Source: Streptomyces venezuelae
Lineage (GTDB): Bacteria; Actinomycetota; Actinomycetes; Streptomycetales; Streptomycetaceae
Direction: 5' to 3'
Length of the DNA: 64,000 nt
Assembly: GCF_008642275.1 (NCBI RefSeq)
Contig: NZ_CP029189.1
Location: 4,996,501 to 5,060,500 of the forward strand
Shown: piece after piece, positions 15,922-27,259 of the stretch
How the letters are laid out: each line of letters opens with the position of its first letter
Position numbering within the stretch: the first letter of the stretch is position 1
Translations under genes and position numbers: made by a program
The notes under the pieces: generated by a model
Told to the model about the DNA's origin: nothing
Databases searched by the model: none
The model's input: only the letters and a program-made list of their open reading frames with translations

Positions 15922-17174
15922 CCGGGGCCCTCACCGCGTTCACCGTCTCCACGCCCACCCTGCGCGCCCTCGCCTCCACCGAACCCTCCATGGAGGGCAC
16001 CCGCCTGGTCCGCGACGTACGCCGCTCCAAACGCCTGATCCTGCTGCGCGCCGTCCTCGACGCCGCCCCCGGCGGCCGGTCCGGGGAGACCGCCGACCAC
16101 TGGGCCCTGCTGGAAGAGGCCGAGCGCCGCGACCCGGGCGCCGTGCGCGACGTACTGCACTACCCGGCCACCGGGGTGTGGGCCGAGGAGACCCTGCGCC
16201 GGCTGCACGCACCCTGCGGGCCCCCGCCCGACCTCGGGCACCTCGGGGCCCTGGCCGTCGCCGCCGCCCTGCGCGCCAGGATCCCCTTCAGCCACACGCT
16301 GCGCCCCCTGCACGGCCGGCTCGTGCTGCCCACCCTCGGCCTGCTGCGCCCGGACCGCCCCGGGCCGCTCGCCCTCTCCGAGGGCTCCTGGGACCCCGAC
16401 GATCCGGCCACCGTTCCCCTGCACGTCCTGCCCGGCGGCCGGACCGCCCTGGACGACCTCGACCCCTACCGGGCGCCCGGCCCCGCGCAGCCCGCCCCGG
16501 TCCGCCCCGCCCGCCGGCTCACCCCCAAGGGCCACAAGCGGTGGGACACCCAGTGGTCCGGGGCGCTCACCCTGCTCCAGCGGTACGACACCGTTCGCGC
16601 CGAGGAGACCGTCCAGCTGCTGCGCTCCGTCGTACCGCTGGCCGGCGGCTCCCGCTCCAGCGGTGCCACCCTCCCCGCGGCCGCCGGTTCCGTACTGGCC
16701 CGGGCCCAGGCCCCGCCCGCGCTCGCCGCGACCCTCGTCCACGAGGTCCAGCACGGCAAACTGACCGCCCTCACCGACGTACTGACCCTGCACACCGCCG
16801 ACCACACGCCCCGCCACTGGGCGCCCTGGCGCAGCGACCCCCGCCCCCTGGAGGGCCTGCTGCACGGCGCCTACGCCCACCTGGCCCTCGCCGGGTACTG
16901 GCAGCGCGCCGCCCTCTACGGGGCCCGCGGCGCCTGGGCCCAGCACGCCCGGATCCGCGCACAGGTGGCCGCCGTCCTGCCCGTCCTGCGGTCGCACGAA
17001 CAACTGACGGACGCGGGGCGGGAGTTCGCCGACGCGATGGGAGCCGCCGAACGCGCCATGGACGACCTCCCGCCACCCGGCGACCAGCACACCGCGGCCC
17101 GCCGGGCCGTCGACCGCGAACGCCGCGCCTGGTGCGAGGCGCACCCCGAACTCGCGCCGTTCGCACAAGGCTGA
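15918..17174 (+). CDS. HExxH-type putative peptide beta-hydroxylase
   Basis: A 418-residue protein with the motif HEVQH at 275-279 in the setting ATLVHEVQHGKL, typical of the HExxH family that accompanies FxSxx peptides (I recall it as aKG-HExxH-type peptide beta-hydroxylase). Such enzymes are believed to use iron and 2-oxoglutarate to hydroxylate the peptide rather than act as proteases. The ATG overlaps the fxsB stop codon, so the two modifying enzymes are translationally coupled. No signal peptide or membrane segment is visible. Confidence 0.82.
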   Translation: MTGALTAFTVSTPTLRALASTEPSMEGTRLVRDVRRSKRLILLRAVLDAAPGGRSGETADHWALLEEAERRDPGAVRDVLHYPATGVWAEETLRRLHAPCGPPPDLGHLGALAVAAALRARIPFSHTLRPLHGRLVLPTLGLLRPDRPGPLALSEGSWDPDDPATVPLHVLPGGRTALDDLDPYRAPGPAQPAPVRPARRLTPKGHKRWDTQWSGALTLLQRYDTVRAEETVQLLRSVVPLAGGSRSSGATLPAAAGSVLARAQAPPALAATLVHEVQHGKLTALTDVLTLHTADHTPRHWAPWRSDPRPLEGLLHGAYAHLALAGYWQRAALYGARGAWAQHARIRAQVAAVLPVLRSHEQLTDAGREFADAMGAAERAMDDLPPPGDQHTAARRAVDRERRAWCEAHPELAPFAQG

Positions 17175-17237
17175 CGGACCGTCCGCTGCGGTACCTTTCA
17201 AGCCCGTCCACCGCCCGGATTCCAGGGAGACGGCCCG

Positions 17238-20200
17238 ATGACCACCGGTAGTCGCCAGGACCGTGAACCGGCGGCGCAGCAGCCGCCCCAGCCGCCCCAG
17301 CCGCAGCGATTCGTCATCAGCTTCGCGGGGTTCAACCGCCCCTGGGCGGTGTGGATCGCGCACCGCCTGGAGGAACACGGCCACCGCGTCACCCTCCAGC
17401 GCTGGGACCCGCAGAACAGCCCCGGCATCGACCAGGCCCTCGACGACCTGGCCCGCTCCGGCAGCCGGGTCCTCCTCGTCCTCAGCGAACGCTACTTCTC
17501 CGCCGGCACCCACACCGACGAGCAGTGGAACACGGCCCTGCGCGCCGTCACCGACCGCCACCCCGAACGGTTCGCGGCGGTCTGCCTCACCGACGCCCCG
17601 CTGCCCAGCGCCGTCGCCGTACTGGAGAAGACCGACCTGTGGGGCCTGGACGCGTACGAGGCCGAGTACCGCGTGCTGCGCCGCCTGGAGCTGCCCACCG
17701 ACCGGATCGGCACCGAGACCGGCCGCCGCGGCCCCCGCTTCCCCAACGACCCGCCGGAGATCTGGGGCCGGGTCCCGCGCCGCAACCCGCGCTTCACCGG
17801 CCGCAACGACGTCATCGGCAACCTGCGCGAGGCGCTGACCGACGCCCCGCCCGGCGCGTCCACCGTCACCCTCCTCGGGCTCTCCGGTGTCGGCAAGACC
17901 CAGGTCGCCACCGAGTACGCCTACCGCTTCGCCTCCGAGTACGACGTGGTGTGGTGGGTCCCGGCCGAGGACCGGCCCACCCTGCGCGAACGCCTCGCCG
18001 ACCTGGCCCCCGCGCTCGGGCTGCCGCGCGGCGCGGGCAGTTACGGCGAGCAGATCCGGGCCGTCCTCGAAGCGCTGCGGCGCGGAAACCCGTACGGCCG
18101 CTGGCTGATGGTCTTCGACGGCTGCGACAACCCGGACGACCTGATCGACCTGCTGCCCTCCGGCGCGGGCGACGTCATCATCACCTCCCGCAACCGCGAG
18201 TGGGCCGCCCGGCACACCAGCCTGGTCGAGGTCCCGCTCTACGCCCGCCCCGAGTCGGTCACCTTCATCCGCCGCCGGGCCCTGCGCCTGACCGCCGACG
18301 AGGCCGACCAGCTCGCCGAGGCCCTGGAGGACTATCCGCTCGCCCTCGACCAGACCGCCGGCTGGCTCGCCGACTCCCCGCTGCCGGTCGGCGACTACCT
18401 CGTCCTGCTCCAGCGCCGGATGGACTCCCACGAGGCGGTCACGGTCTCCGAGGACTACCCCCTGCCCTTCCCCACCGCCCTCGCGATACTGCTCAACAAC
18501 GTCCGGGAGAACTTCCCCGACGCCCTCGCCCTGCTGCGGCTGTTCGTCTTCTTCGCCCCCGGCCCGGTGCCGCTGCGCCTGCTGCGCGAGTTCCCCGCCG
18601 ACGACGTGCCCGAGCAGCTCGCCGGGCTGATCAACGACCAGATCCGGTGGAACGCCGCCCTCAACAAGCTGGTCCAGTTCTCCGTCGTCCGGCTGGAGTA
18701 CTCCGACCTGGCCGTGGAGGAAGGCGGCGGCGGGCTGGAGACCGTACAACTGCACCGCATGGTCCACGGCATCGTCCGCGAGGACCTCTCCGAGGCCGAG
18801 GCCGAACCGCTGGCCCGCGCCGTGCGCCAGGTCCTCGCCGCCGCCGACCCGGGCCGCCCCTCCGACTCCCGCCTGTGGCCCCGGTACGCCGAACTCATCC
18901 CGCACCTGGCCACCTCGGGGGTGCTCACCAGCAGCAACCCGCGCATCCAGAACTTCCTGCTGCACTGCCTGCGCTACCTGATCCTCGCCGGGGAGTACCG
19001 CACGTGCCTGCGGCTCTGCGAGGAGACCGACCTGATCTGGCGGGCGCTGCTCGGCGAGGACCACCCCAAGGTCCGCGAACTCAGCTACCACTACGGCGAG
19101 GCCCTCCGTAACCTCGGCCTGTTCCGGCGCGCCGAGTCCCTCACCCGCGCCCGCGCCGACCGGCTCACGGAGGAACGCGGCGACCGCGACCTGGAAACCC
19201 TGCGCGCCACCAGTTCGTACGGCGGGGTCCTGCTGTGCATCGCCCGCTTCGAACCGGCCCGGGAGATCTTCGAGCACTGCCTGGCCACCTACCGCGCCCT
19301 GCTCGGCGAGGACGACTCCACCACCCTCGCCGCCCAGAACAACCTGGCCGCCACCTACCGCCTGCTCGGCCGCTACCAGGACGCCTACGACCTCGACCTG
19401 GACACCCTGCGCCGCCGCGAACGGGTCCTTCGGACCCATCACATCTCCACCCTGTCCTCCGGCATCGCCTGCGCCATGGGGCTGCGGCTGATGGGCCGCT
19501 ACCACGAGGCCCAGACCCGCCAGGAACAGGGCGTGAAGATCAACACGCAGGTGCTGGGCCTGGAACACCCGCAGACCCTGCGCGCCGAGCACAACCTCGG
19601 GATGTGCCTGCGCCGTTCCGGGGACATCCCCGGTGCAGGCCTGCGGCTACGGACCGTCTGGGAGCGGGCGACCAGGGTCTTCGGGGCCGACTACCCGTGG
19701 ACCCTGATGGTCGCCTCCGACTACGCCACCTACCTCAGGGAGTACGGGGACATCGGCGAGGCCCGCCGGATCTCCGAGGACGTGGTCCGCGGCTACCAGT
19801 CCCAGCTCGGCCTCGCCCACCCGTACAGCATCGGCACGGTGGGCAACCTCGGCCTCGTCCTGCGGGCCCAGGGGGAGCGGGCGGCGGCCCTCTCGCTGGC
19901 CGAGCAGGCGCTGGTGGGCATGCGGGGCGCGCTCGGCGACCGGCACCCCTGGACACTGGGCTGCGCCCTGAACGCCACCGGCCACCGCAACATCACCGGG
20001 CGGCTGGAGGACGCGCTGGACCTGAGCCGGGAGACGCTGCGCACGGCGGAGCGGGTCCTGGGCCCGGACCACCCGATGGCCCTGAGCGCCCAGATCGCGC
20101 TGGCGGCGGACCTGCGGTCGGTACGGGAGTACGAGGAGGCCGCGAAACACGAGGACGCCGGCATCAAGGGCCTGACCCGCACCCTGGGCCCGCAGCACGT

Positions 20201-20261
20201 CCACACGGTCTCGGCGAAGCAGCAGACCAGACCGTACTGGGACTTCGAACCGCAGCCGTAG
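17238..20261 (+). CDS. fxsT: FxsT-type TIR/NB-ARC/TPR protein
   Basis: A 1007-residue STAND receptor. Residues about 24-150 form a TIR domain (RFVISFAGFNRPWAVWIA) with a candidate NADase glutamate, Glu95, after SERYFSAG. An NB-ARC ATPase follows, with P-loop GLSGVGKT at 214-221, a Walker B WLMVFDGCDN, IITSR and a YPLALDQ segment. From about 560 to the end are TPR repeats of the 42-residue kinesin-light-chain type (for example LGEDHPKVRELSYHYGEAL). The architecture matches proteins named FxSxx-COOH system tetratricopeptide repeat protein. The ATG has GGGAGA upstream and lies 63 nt after the hydroxylase. It is likely the nucleotide-gated effector or sensor of the cassette; the trigger is unknown. 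Confidence 0.87.
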   Translation: MTTGSRQDREPAAQQPPQPPQPQRFVISFAGFNRPWAVWIAHRLEEHGHRVTLQRWDPQNSPGIDQALDDLARSGSRVLLVLSERYFSAGTHTDEQWNTALRAVTDRHPERFAAVCLTDAPLPSAVAVLEKTDLWGLDAYEAEYRVLRRLELPTDRIGTETGRRGPRFPNDPPEIWGRVPRRNPRFTGRNDVIGNLREALTDAPPGASTVTLLGLSGVGKTQVATEYAYRFASEYDVVWWVPAEDRPTLRERLADLAPALGLPRGAGSYGEQIRAVLEALRRGNPYGRWLMVFDGCDNPDDLIDLLPSGAGDVIITSRNREWAARHTSLVEVPLYARPESVTFIRRRALRLTADEADQLAEALEDYPLALDQTAGWLADSPLPVGDYLVLLQRRMDSHEAVTVSEDYPLPFPTALAILLNNVRENFPDALALLRLFVFFAPGPVPLRLLREFPADDVPEQLAGLINDQIRWNAALNKLVQFSVVRLEYSDLAVEEGGGGLETVQLHRMVHGIVREDLSEAEAEPLARAVRQVLAAADPGRPSDSRLWPRYAELIPHLATSGVLTSSNPRIQNFLLHCLRYLILAGEYRTCLRLCEETDLIWRALLGEDHPKVRELSYHYGEALRNLGLFRRAESLTRARADRLTEERGDRDLETLRATSSYGGVLLCIARFEPAREIFEHCLATYRALLGEDDSTTLAAQNNLAATYRLLGRYQDAYDLDLDTLRRRERVLRTHHISTLSSGIACAMGLRLMGRYHEAQTRQEQGVKINTQVLGLEHPQTLRAEHNLGMCLRRSGDIPGAGLRLRTVWERATRVFGADYPWTLMVASDYATYLREYGDIGEARRISEDVVRGYQSQLGLAHPYSIGTVGNLGLVLRAQGERAAALSLAEQALVGMRGALGDRHPWTLGCALNATGHRNITGRLEDALDLSRETLRTAERVLGPDHPMALSAQIALAADLRSVREYEEAAKHEDAGIKGLTRTLGPQHVHTVSAKQQTRPYWDFEPQP

Positions 20262-20288
20262 CGGGTCCGGTGACGCCTCCGGGGCCCA

Positions 20289-20768
20289 CTAGCCCGGCAC
20301 CGGGATGAGGTTGGGGCCGTTGTCGAACACCTGGTCCTTCCACCGTTCGCGTTCCTGCGGCGTGACGCACTTGACGTCGCCGTCGAACATCTCCCGCCAT
20401 ACGTAGCCGGGCTTGCAGGTGGACGGCCCGTAGGCGCCGCCGCCGGGCTGGCGGTGGGGGTTCTGCGCGTGGACCCGGTCGCGGACCTCCGGCGTGGTGC
20501 AGAGGGTGTCCCCGTCGAAGCTGTCACGCCAGACGTAGCCGGGCTGACAGGTGTACGGCCCGTAGGCGCCGCCGTCGGGCTCCTGGTAGGGGTTCGGGAA
20601 GACGTCGGAGCGGACGCCGGCCGCCGACTGCGGCGGATGGGCGACCGTCGCCGATGCCGGCAGCGCGACGGCTCCGCAGATGAAGGCGGCCGAGGCGACG
20701 GGCATCACGAAGCGGGCGATCCGCCGCTTGGGCCGGGTGGGCGTCGGGGTGTGGACGTCGTAGGACAT
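20289..20768 (-). CDS. Secreted protein with two CxPGYVWR repeats
   Basis: A 159-residue exported protein. A basic stretch (RPKRR) and hydrophobic segment to about residue 40 (ALPASA) form the signal peptide. The mature part has two near-identical units of about 42 residues (57-98 and 101-142), each with GGAYGP, TC-PGYVWR, FDGD and a second Cys before TP. The two Cys per unit suggest one disulfide each. Function is unknown; similar repeats occur in small secreted actinobacterial proteins. AGAGGAG precedes the ATG. It is convergent with the TIR/NB-ARC gene and not part of that run. Confidence 0.85.
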   Translation of the reverse strand: MSYDVHTPTPTRPKRRIARFVMPVASAAFICGAVALPASATVAHPPQSAAGVRSDVFPNPYQEPDGGAYGPYTCQPGYVWRDSFDGDTLCTTPEVRDRVHAQNPHRQPGGGAYGPSTCKPGYVWREMFDGDVKCVTPQERERWKDQVFDNGPNLIPVPG

Positions 20769-20984
20769 GGGGGCTCCTCTAGGGCGGGGGTCCGGCGGCG
20801 AGGGGGCGCCGCCGGACCTCTGTCGGGTCCGTGGCCCCGCGGCCGGCGCCGCGTGGTCACGTCTCCAGTAGAGGTGCCGGTACCGGTCCCGGTCATGTCC
20901 CGGAAGGACGTGGCTTGACGGGACGGAGCAGAAGTGCGGGGCGACCCGAGAGGAGGCACCGACCCGGAATCCGGACCCGCTACG

Positions 20985-21024
20985 CCGGAAGGCCCGGCCC
21001 CCGTGCGGGGACCGGGCCTTCCGG
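20985..21024 (-). terminator. kgd terminator
   Basis: A 13-bp perfect stem (20985-20997 / 21012-21024) enclosing a further CCCC/GGGG pairing lies 13 nt beyond the kgd stop codon. Confidence 0.85.
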
Positions 21025-21036
21025 GAGGTGAGGGGC

Positions 21037-24000
21037 TTAGGCCTCGAAGACCTCGTTCAGCAGGAGCTGCTGCTCCGCCTGGTGGCGCTTCGCGGAGCCC
21101 ACCGCCGGGGACGAGCCGTGCGGACGCGAGATGCGCCGCAGGCGCTCGCCCGCCGGGACGTCCGCGCCGACCGCCAGGTCGAGGTGGTCGATCAGGTTCA
21201 GCGCGATGAACGGCCACGCACCCTGGTTCGCCGGCTCCTCCTGCGCCCAGATGTACTTGGCCGCGTTCGGGAACTTCGCGATCTCCGCCTGGAGCTCCGC
21301 ACCGGCGAGCGGGTACAGCCGCTCGATGCGGATGATCGCGGTGTCCGTGATGCCGCGCTTCTCGCGCTCGGCCTCCAGGTCGTAGTAGACCTTGCCGGCG
21401 CAGAAGACGACCTTGCGGACCGCGTTCGCGTCCACCGTGGTGTCGCCGATGACCGGACGGAACGAACCGGTCGTGAACTCCTCCGCCTTCGACGCCGCGG
21501 CCTTCAGACGCAGCATCGACTTCGGGGTGAAGACGATGAGCGGCTTGTGGTGCGGGTTGTGGACCTGCCAGCGCAGCAGGTGGAAGTAGTTCGAGGGGAG
21601 GGTGGGCATGGCCACCGTCATGTTGTCCTGCGCGCACATCTGCAGGAAGCGCTCGGGACGCGCGGACGAGTGGTCCGGGCCCTGGCCCTCGTAGCCGTGC
21701 GGGAGGAGCAGCGTGACGCCGGAGGTCTGGCCCCACTTCTGCTCGGCCGAGGAGATGAACTCGTCGACGACGGTCTGCGCGCCGTTGACGAAGTCACCGA
21801 ACTGGGCCTCCCAGAGGACCAGCGCGTCCGGACGGGCCAGCGAGTAGCCGTACTCGAAGCCCATGGCCGCGTACTCGGAGAGCAGCGAGTCGTAGACGTT
21901 GTAGCGGGCCTGGTCCTCCGACAGGTAGAGGAGCGGGGTGTAGTCCTCGCCCGTCTCCCGGTCGATGAGGACCGCGTGGCGCTGGCCGAAGGTGCCGCGG
22001 CGGGAGTCCTGGCCGGACAGCCGGACCGGGGTGCCCTCCATCAGCAGCGAGCCGAAGGCGAGCGTCTCGCCCATGCCCCAGTCGATGGTGCCCTCGTCGA
22101 TCATCGCCGCACGGCGCTGCAGCTGCGGCAGCAGACGCGGGTGGACGGTGACGCCCTCGGGGATGGTGACCTGGGATTCGGCGATCCGCTTGACGACGTC
22201 CTGGGAGATTGCGGTGTTCACGGCGACCGGGAAGACCGCGGACGTGCCCGGGGCTGCCGGCGCGATGGCCGCGGGCTGCGTGGCGGCCTCGCGGACCTCC
22301 GCGAAGACCTTCTCCAGCTGGCCCTGGAAGTCCTGGAGCGCCTGCTCGGCCTCTTCCAGGGTGATGTCGCCGCGACCGATGAGGGACTCGGTGTAGAGCT
22401 TGCGCACCGAGCGCTTCTTGTCGATCAGGTCGTACATCAGCGGCTGGGTGAAGGCCGGGTTGTCGGACTCGTTGTGGCCGCGGCGGCGGTAGCAGATGAG
22501 GTCGATGACCACGTCCTTGTTGAACGCCTGGCGGAACTCGAAGGCGAGCCGCGCGACACGGACGACGGCCTCCGGGTCGTCGCCGTTCACGTGGAAGATC
22601 GGCGCCTCGATCATGCGGGCCACGTCGGTCGCGTACATGGACGAACGCGAGGACTCCGGGGCGGCGGTGAAGCCGACCTGGTTGTTGATGACCACGTGCA
22701 CGGTGCCGCCGGTGCGGTAGCCGCGCAGCTGCGACATGTTCAGCGTCTCGGCGACGACGCCCTGGCCCGCGAAGGCCGCGTCGCCGTGGAGCGCGAGCGG
22801 GAGGACGGTGAAGTCCGTGCCGCCCTTGTTGATGACGTCCTGCTTGGCGCGGGCGACACCCTCCAGGACCGGGTCCACGGCCTCCAGGTGCGAGGGGTTC
22901 GCGACGAGCGAGACCTTGATCTGCTCGCCGTCCAGGCCCGTGAAGGTGCCCTCGGCGCCCAGGTGGTACTTGACGTCGCCGGAGCCGTGCATGGACTTCG
23001 GGTCGAGGTTGCCCTCGAACTCGCGGAAGATCTGCGCGTACGACTTGCCGACGATGTTCGCGAGGACGTTCAGGCGGCCGCGGTGGGCCATGCCGATGAC
23101 GACCTCTTCGAGGCGGGCCTCGGCGGCCGAGTCGATGACGGCGTCGAGCAGCGGGATGACGGACTCGCCGCCCTCCAGGGAGAAGCGCTTCTGGCCGACG
23201 TACTTCGTCTGCAGGAAGGTCTCGAAGGCCTCCGCCGCGTTCAGGCGGCGCAGGATGCGCAGCTGCTCCTCGCGCTCCGGCTTGGAGTGCGGGCGCTCGA
23301 TGCGGTCCTGGATCCAGCGGCGCTGCTTCGGGTCCTGGATGTGCATGAACTCGACGCCGGTGGTGCGGCAGTACGAGTCGCGCAGCACGCCGAGGATGTC
23401 GCGGAGCTTCATCATCGACTTGCCGGAGAAGCCGCCGACCGCGAACTCGCGCTCCAGGTCCCACAGGGTGAGGCCGTGCTCGGTGATGTCGAGGTCGGGG
23501 TGCTTGCGCTGCTTGTACTCCAGCGGGTCGGTGTCGGCCATGACGTGGCCGCGGACCCGGTAGGAGTGGATCAGCTCGAAGACGCGGGCGGCCTTCGTGA
23601 CGTCGTCGTCGTGCGAGGCGTCGATGTCGCGGTTCCAGCGGACCGGCTCGTACGGGATGCGCAGCGACTCGAAGACGGCGTCGTAGAAGCCGTCCTCGCC
23701 GAGCAGCAGGTTCGCGACGATGCGCAGGAACTCGCCGGAGGCCGCACCCTGGATGACCCGGTGGTCGTAGGTCGAGGTCAGGGTCATGACCTTGGAGATG
23801 CCCAGCTTGTTCAGGGTGTCCTGCGAGGTGCCCTGGAACTCGGCGGGGTAGTCCATGGAGCCGACGCCCATGATGACCGACTGTCCGGGCATCAGACGCG
23901 GCACGGAGTGCACGGTGCCCAGGCCGCCGGGGTTGGTGAGGGAGCACGTCACGCCGGTGAAGTCGTCCATCGTCAGCTTGCCGACGCGGGCGCGGCGGAC

Positions 24001-24903
24001 GATGTCCTCGTAGGCCTGCCAGAACTCGAAGAAGTTGAGGGTCTCGGCCTTCTTGATGCCGGCGACGACGAGCTGGCGGTCGCCGTTGGGCTTCACCAGG
24101 TCGATGGCGAGGCCGAAGTTCACGTGGTCGGGCTTGACCAGGGTCGGCTTGCCGTCCTTCTCCGCGAAGGAGTAGTTCATCGACGGCATGGCCTTGATGG
24201 CCTGCACCATCGCGTAGCCGATGAGGTGCGTGAAGGAGATCTTCCCGCCCCGGGCCCGCTTCAGGTGGTTGTTGATGACGATGCGGTTGTCGAACAGCAG
24301 CTTCACCGGGACGGCGCGGACGGACGTGGCCGTCGGGACGTCGAGGGAGGCGTTCATGTTCTTCGCGACGGCAGCCGCCGGGCCGCGGAGCGTCACCAGC
24401 TCGGGGCCCGCGGGGGCCTCGGTGGCGGGCGCGGCCGTCTGGGGGGCTACGGAGGAGGGGGCGGGCGCGGCCGGTGCGGCGGCCGGGGCCTGGGAGGTGA
24501 CAGTCACAGCAGGGGCACCAGAGGGGGTGGCAGGAGCAGGGGCAGGAGCTGACACAGGCGTGGGCGCGGCCGTCGGGGCAGGCGCTGCGGCGCGCGCCGC
24601 CCCCGTGGCGGCGGCGTCGGTGGCCTGCGGCGCCGCGGTGACGGTGGCGGCCTGTGCGGAGGCGCCGTCCGTCGTCGCGGGCTTCTCGGGACCGTCCGAC
24701 TTCACCGGAGCGACAGCGCCCCCCGGCTTGTAGTCGGCGAAGAAGTCCCACCAGGCCCGGTCGACCGAGTTCGGGTCCTGGAGGTACTGCTGATAGATCT
24801 CGTCGACGAGCCACTCATTGGCGCCGAAGCCTGAGGCAGGGTTCTTCCCGCCCTCTGCTGCTTCGGTCGTGGTGCTCGGGTTACTGGGGGACTGTGGCGA
24901 CAC
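21037..24903 (-). CDS. kgd: Multifunctional 2-oxoglutarate decarboxylase/dehydrogenase E1-E2
   Basis: TCA-cycle enzyme fusing thiamine-dependent E1 to an E2-like succinyltransferase core, as in actinobacterial OdhA/KGD. The 1288-residue protein starts with the E1 amino-terminal segment ([16 protein letters not shown]), then an Ala/Pro-rich linker to about 190, the acyltransferase domain ending in DHRVIQG (about 380-386), and the E1 domain with [24 protein letters not shown] and [15 protein letters not shown] for thiamine diphosphate. It lacks a lipoyl domain, so it must borrow the lipoyl of another E2. I chose GTG at 24903 (SPQSPSNPS start); an ATG at 24978 would add a basic stretch without a ribosome site. 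A hairpin terminator follows. Confidence 0.95.
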   Translation of the reverse strand: MSPQSPSNPSTTTEAAEGGKNPASGFGANEWLVDEIYQQYLQDPNSVDRAWWDFFADYKPGGAVAPVKSDGPEKPATTDGASAQAATVTAAPQATDAAATGAARAAAPAPTAAPTPVSAPAPAPATPSGAPAVTVTSQAPAAAPAAPAPSSVAPQTAAPATEAPAGPELVTLRGPAAAVAKNMNASLDVPTATSVRAVPVKLLFDNRIVINNHLKRARGGKISFTHLIGYAMVQAIKAMPSMNYSFAEKDGKPTLVKPDHVNFGLAIDLVKPNGDRQLVVAGIKKAETLNFFEFWQAYEDIVRRARVGKLTMDDFTGVTCSLTNPGGLGTVHSVPRLMPGQSVIMGVGSMDYPAEFQGTSQDTLNKLGISKVMTLTSTYDHRVIQGAASGEFLRIVANLLLGEDGFYDAVFESLRIPYEPVRWNRDIDASHDDDVTKAARVFELIHSYRVRGHVMADTDPLEYKQRKHPDLDITEHGLTLWDLEREFAVGGFSGKSMMKLRDILGVLRDSYCRTTGVEFMHIQDPKQRRWIQDRIERPHSKPEREEQLRILRRLNAAEAFETFLQTKYVGQKRFSLEGGESVIPLLDAVIDSAAEARLEEVVIGMAHRGRLNVLANIVGKSYAQIFREFEGNLDPKSMHGSGDVKYHLGAEGTFTGLDGEQIKVSLVANPSHLEAVDPVLEGVARAKQDVINKGGTDFTVLPLALHGDAAFAGQGVVAETLNMSQLRGYRTGGTVHVVINNQVGFTAAPESSRSSMYATDVARMIEAPIFHVNGDDPEAVVRVARLAFEFRQAFNKDVVIDLICYRRRGHNESDNPAFTQPLMYDLIDKKRSVRKLYTESLIGRGDITLEEAEQALQDFQGQLEKVFAEVREAATQPAAIAPAAPGTSAVFPVAVNTAISQDVVKRIAESQVTIPEGVTVHPRLLPQLQRRAAMIDEGTIDWGMGETLAFGSLLMEGTPVRLSGQDSRRGTFGQRHAVLIDRETGEDYTPLLYLSEDQARYNVYDSLLSEYAAMGFEYGYSLARPDALVLWEAQFGDFVNGAQTVVDEFISSAEQKWGQTSGVTLLLPHGYEGQGPDHSSARPERFLQMCAQDNMTVAMPTLPSNYFHLLRWQVHNPHHKPLIVFTPKSMLRLKAAASKAEEFTTGSFRPVIGDTTVDANAVRKVVFCAGKVYYDLEAEREKRGITDTAIIRIERLYPLAGAELQAEIAKFPNAAKYIWAQEEPANQGAWPFIALNLIDHLDLAVGADVPAGERLRRISRPHGSSPAVGSAKRHQAEQQLLLNEVFEA

Positions 24904-25174
24904 GGCGGCAACCGCCCTCTTCCGCTTCACAAGGTATGGACAGCGGGAATAAAGGCTACGCCTCCTCGGGCGCTGCATGCAGGCCGGGCGGGACTTACGT
25001 CGCGCAGGTCACATCGAACGGCGGGTTTCGGCACGTGGAATGGCGGGAAACGAGCCTGGTTCGGGTAGGGGGCACCGAGGTTGCGGCCCCCTTGGCTTCG
25101 CACCCCTGACGGACCCCGGGTACGTGTGGCCGAGATCATGTCCTTCCCACTCGAACCCTACGTCAACACGGGAC

Positions 25175-26262
<1,088 letters not shown>

Positions 26263-26266
<4 letters not shown>

Positions 26267-27003
26267 GCCTGGGCCGGGGTCTCCAGGGCGTACCCGACGC
26301 CGTGGACCGTACGGATCCGCTCCGCGCCGATCTTGCGGCGCAGGGCCTTGATGTGGCTGTCGACGGTACGGGTCCCGGACGCGTCGGCCCAGTCCCACAC
26401 CTCGGCCAGCAGCTGCTCGCGGGAGAGCACCGCCCGCGGGGTCCCGGCCAGGCACACCAGCAGGTCGAACTCGGTGGGGGTCAGGTGCACGTCCTCGGTG
26501 TGCACCCGGACCCGGCGCTGCGCGTGGTCGATCTCCAGGTCGCCCAGGCGCAGGGTGGCCCCGCGCGGGGTGTGCGCGGCCATGGTGGCCCGCTCCACGC
26601 GCCGCAGCAGTACGTGGACCCGGGCGGCCAGCTCGCGCATCGAGAACGGCTTGGTCATGTAGTCGTCCGCGCCGACCCCGAGCCCGACCAGCAGGTCGGT
26701 CTCGTCGTCGCGCGCGGTGAGCATGAGGACCGGCACGGGCCGCTGGGCCTGGACCCGGCGGCAGACCTCCAGGCCGTCGAAGCCGGGCAGCATGATGTCG
26801 AGGACCAGCAGCTCGGGCAGCCAGCTCTCGGCCGCCGCGACGGCCGAGGGGCCGTCTCCCGCGGTCTGCACCTGGAAGCCCTCGGCGCGCAGACGGGCCG
26901 CGATGGCCTCGGCGATGGTGTGGTCGTCCTCGACGACCAGCACACGCCGCTGGGCGCCGGGTGTCGCCGCGGCGCTCTGATGGGTGGTGTGTGTCTGTTC
27001 CAT
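26263..27003 (-). CDS. OmpR/PhoB-family response regulator
   Basis: DNA-binding response regulator of 246 residues. The receiver has the acidic pocket EDD at 25-27, the phosphorylated Asp69 in LVLDIMLPG and the switch lysine in TKPFSMREL. The C-terminal winged helix is of the OmpR type (LTPTEFDLLVCLAG, VDSHIKALRRKIG). An extra 18 residues precede the receiver; a later start would be possible, but no better ribosome site is evident. It is the first gene of the two-gene operon with the sensor kinase. Confidence 0.94.
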
Positions 27004-27121
27004 GTCCGCCCCTGAAGATCCCGCGTGAATGGGGTGCAGCGTAGAGGAGGCGTCGGCCTGCGGCTACGTGGGGTTCGGACATGGCATATGTGCTGGACCA
27101 CAGTAAACGGAATGTGTGGTA

Positions 27122-27156
27122 CCGGGTGCCGGTGCCCCCGCGGGACCGGCACCCGG
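27122..27156 (-). terminator. Hairpin downstream of the family 3 glycosidase gene
   Basis: A perfect 12-bp stem (27122-27133 / 27145-27156) with an 11-nt loop lies about 100 nt past the glycosidase stop, in the gap before the response-regulator gene. The rest of the 256-nt gap should contain the two-component promoter; its AT-richer part is about 27075-27120. Confidence 0.6.
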
Positions 27157-27259
27157 CGGGCGAGACCGGTCAGGTGCCTCGCCGTCCTTGCCCTCCGGGG
27201 GGCGTCCGGAGGTGTTCGGGGGGTGCCCCGGGTGGTGCCCGTGGGGTGCCCGGGGAGGC

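Noticed and set aside
15774..19592. Long open frame antisense to the fxs genes
   Set aside because: Glycine-rich shadow lacking domains; the forward genes have radical SAM, HExxH and NB-ARC motifs.
21028..24552. Long open frame on the plus strand antisense to kgd
   Set aside because: Composition is Arg/Val/Gly-rich without conserved motifs; it is the high-GC shadow of kgd, whose own frame is full of catalytic motifs.
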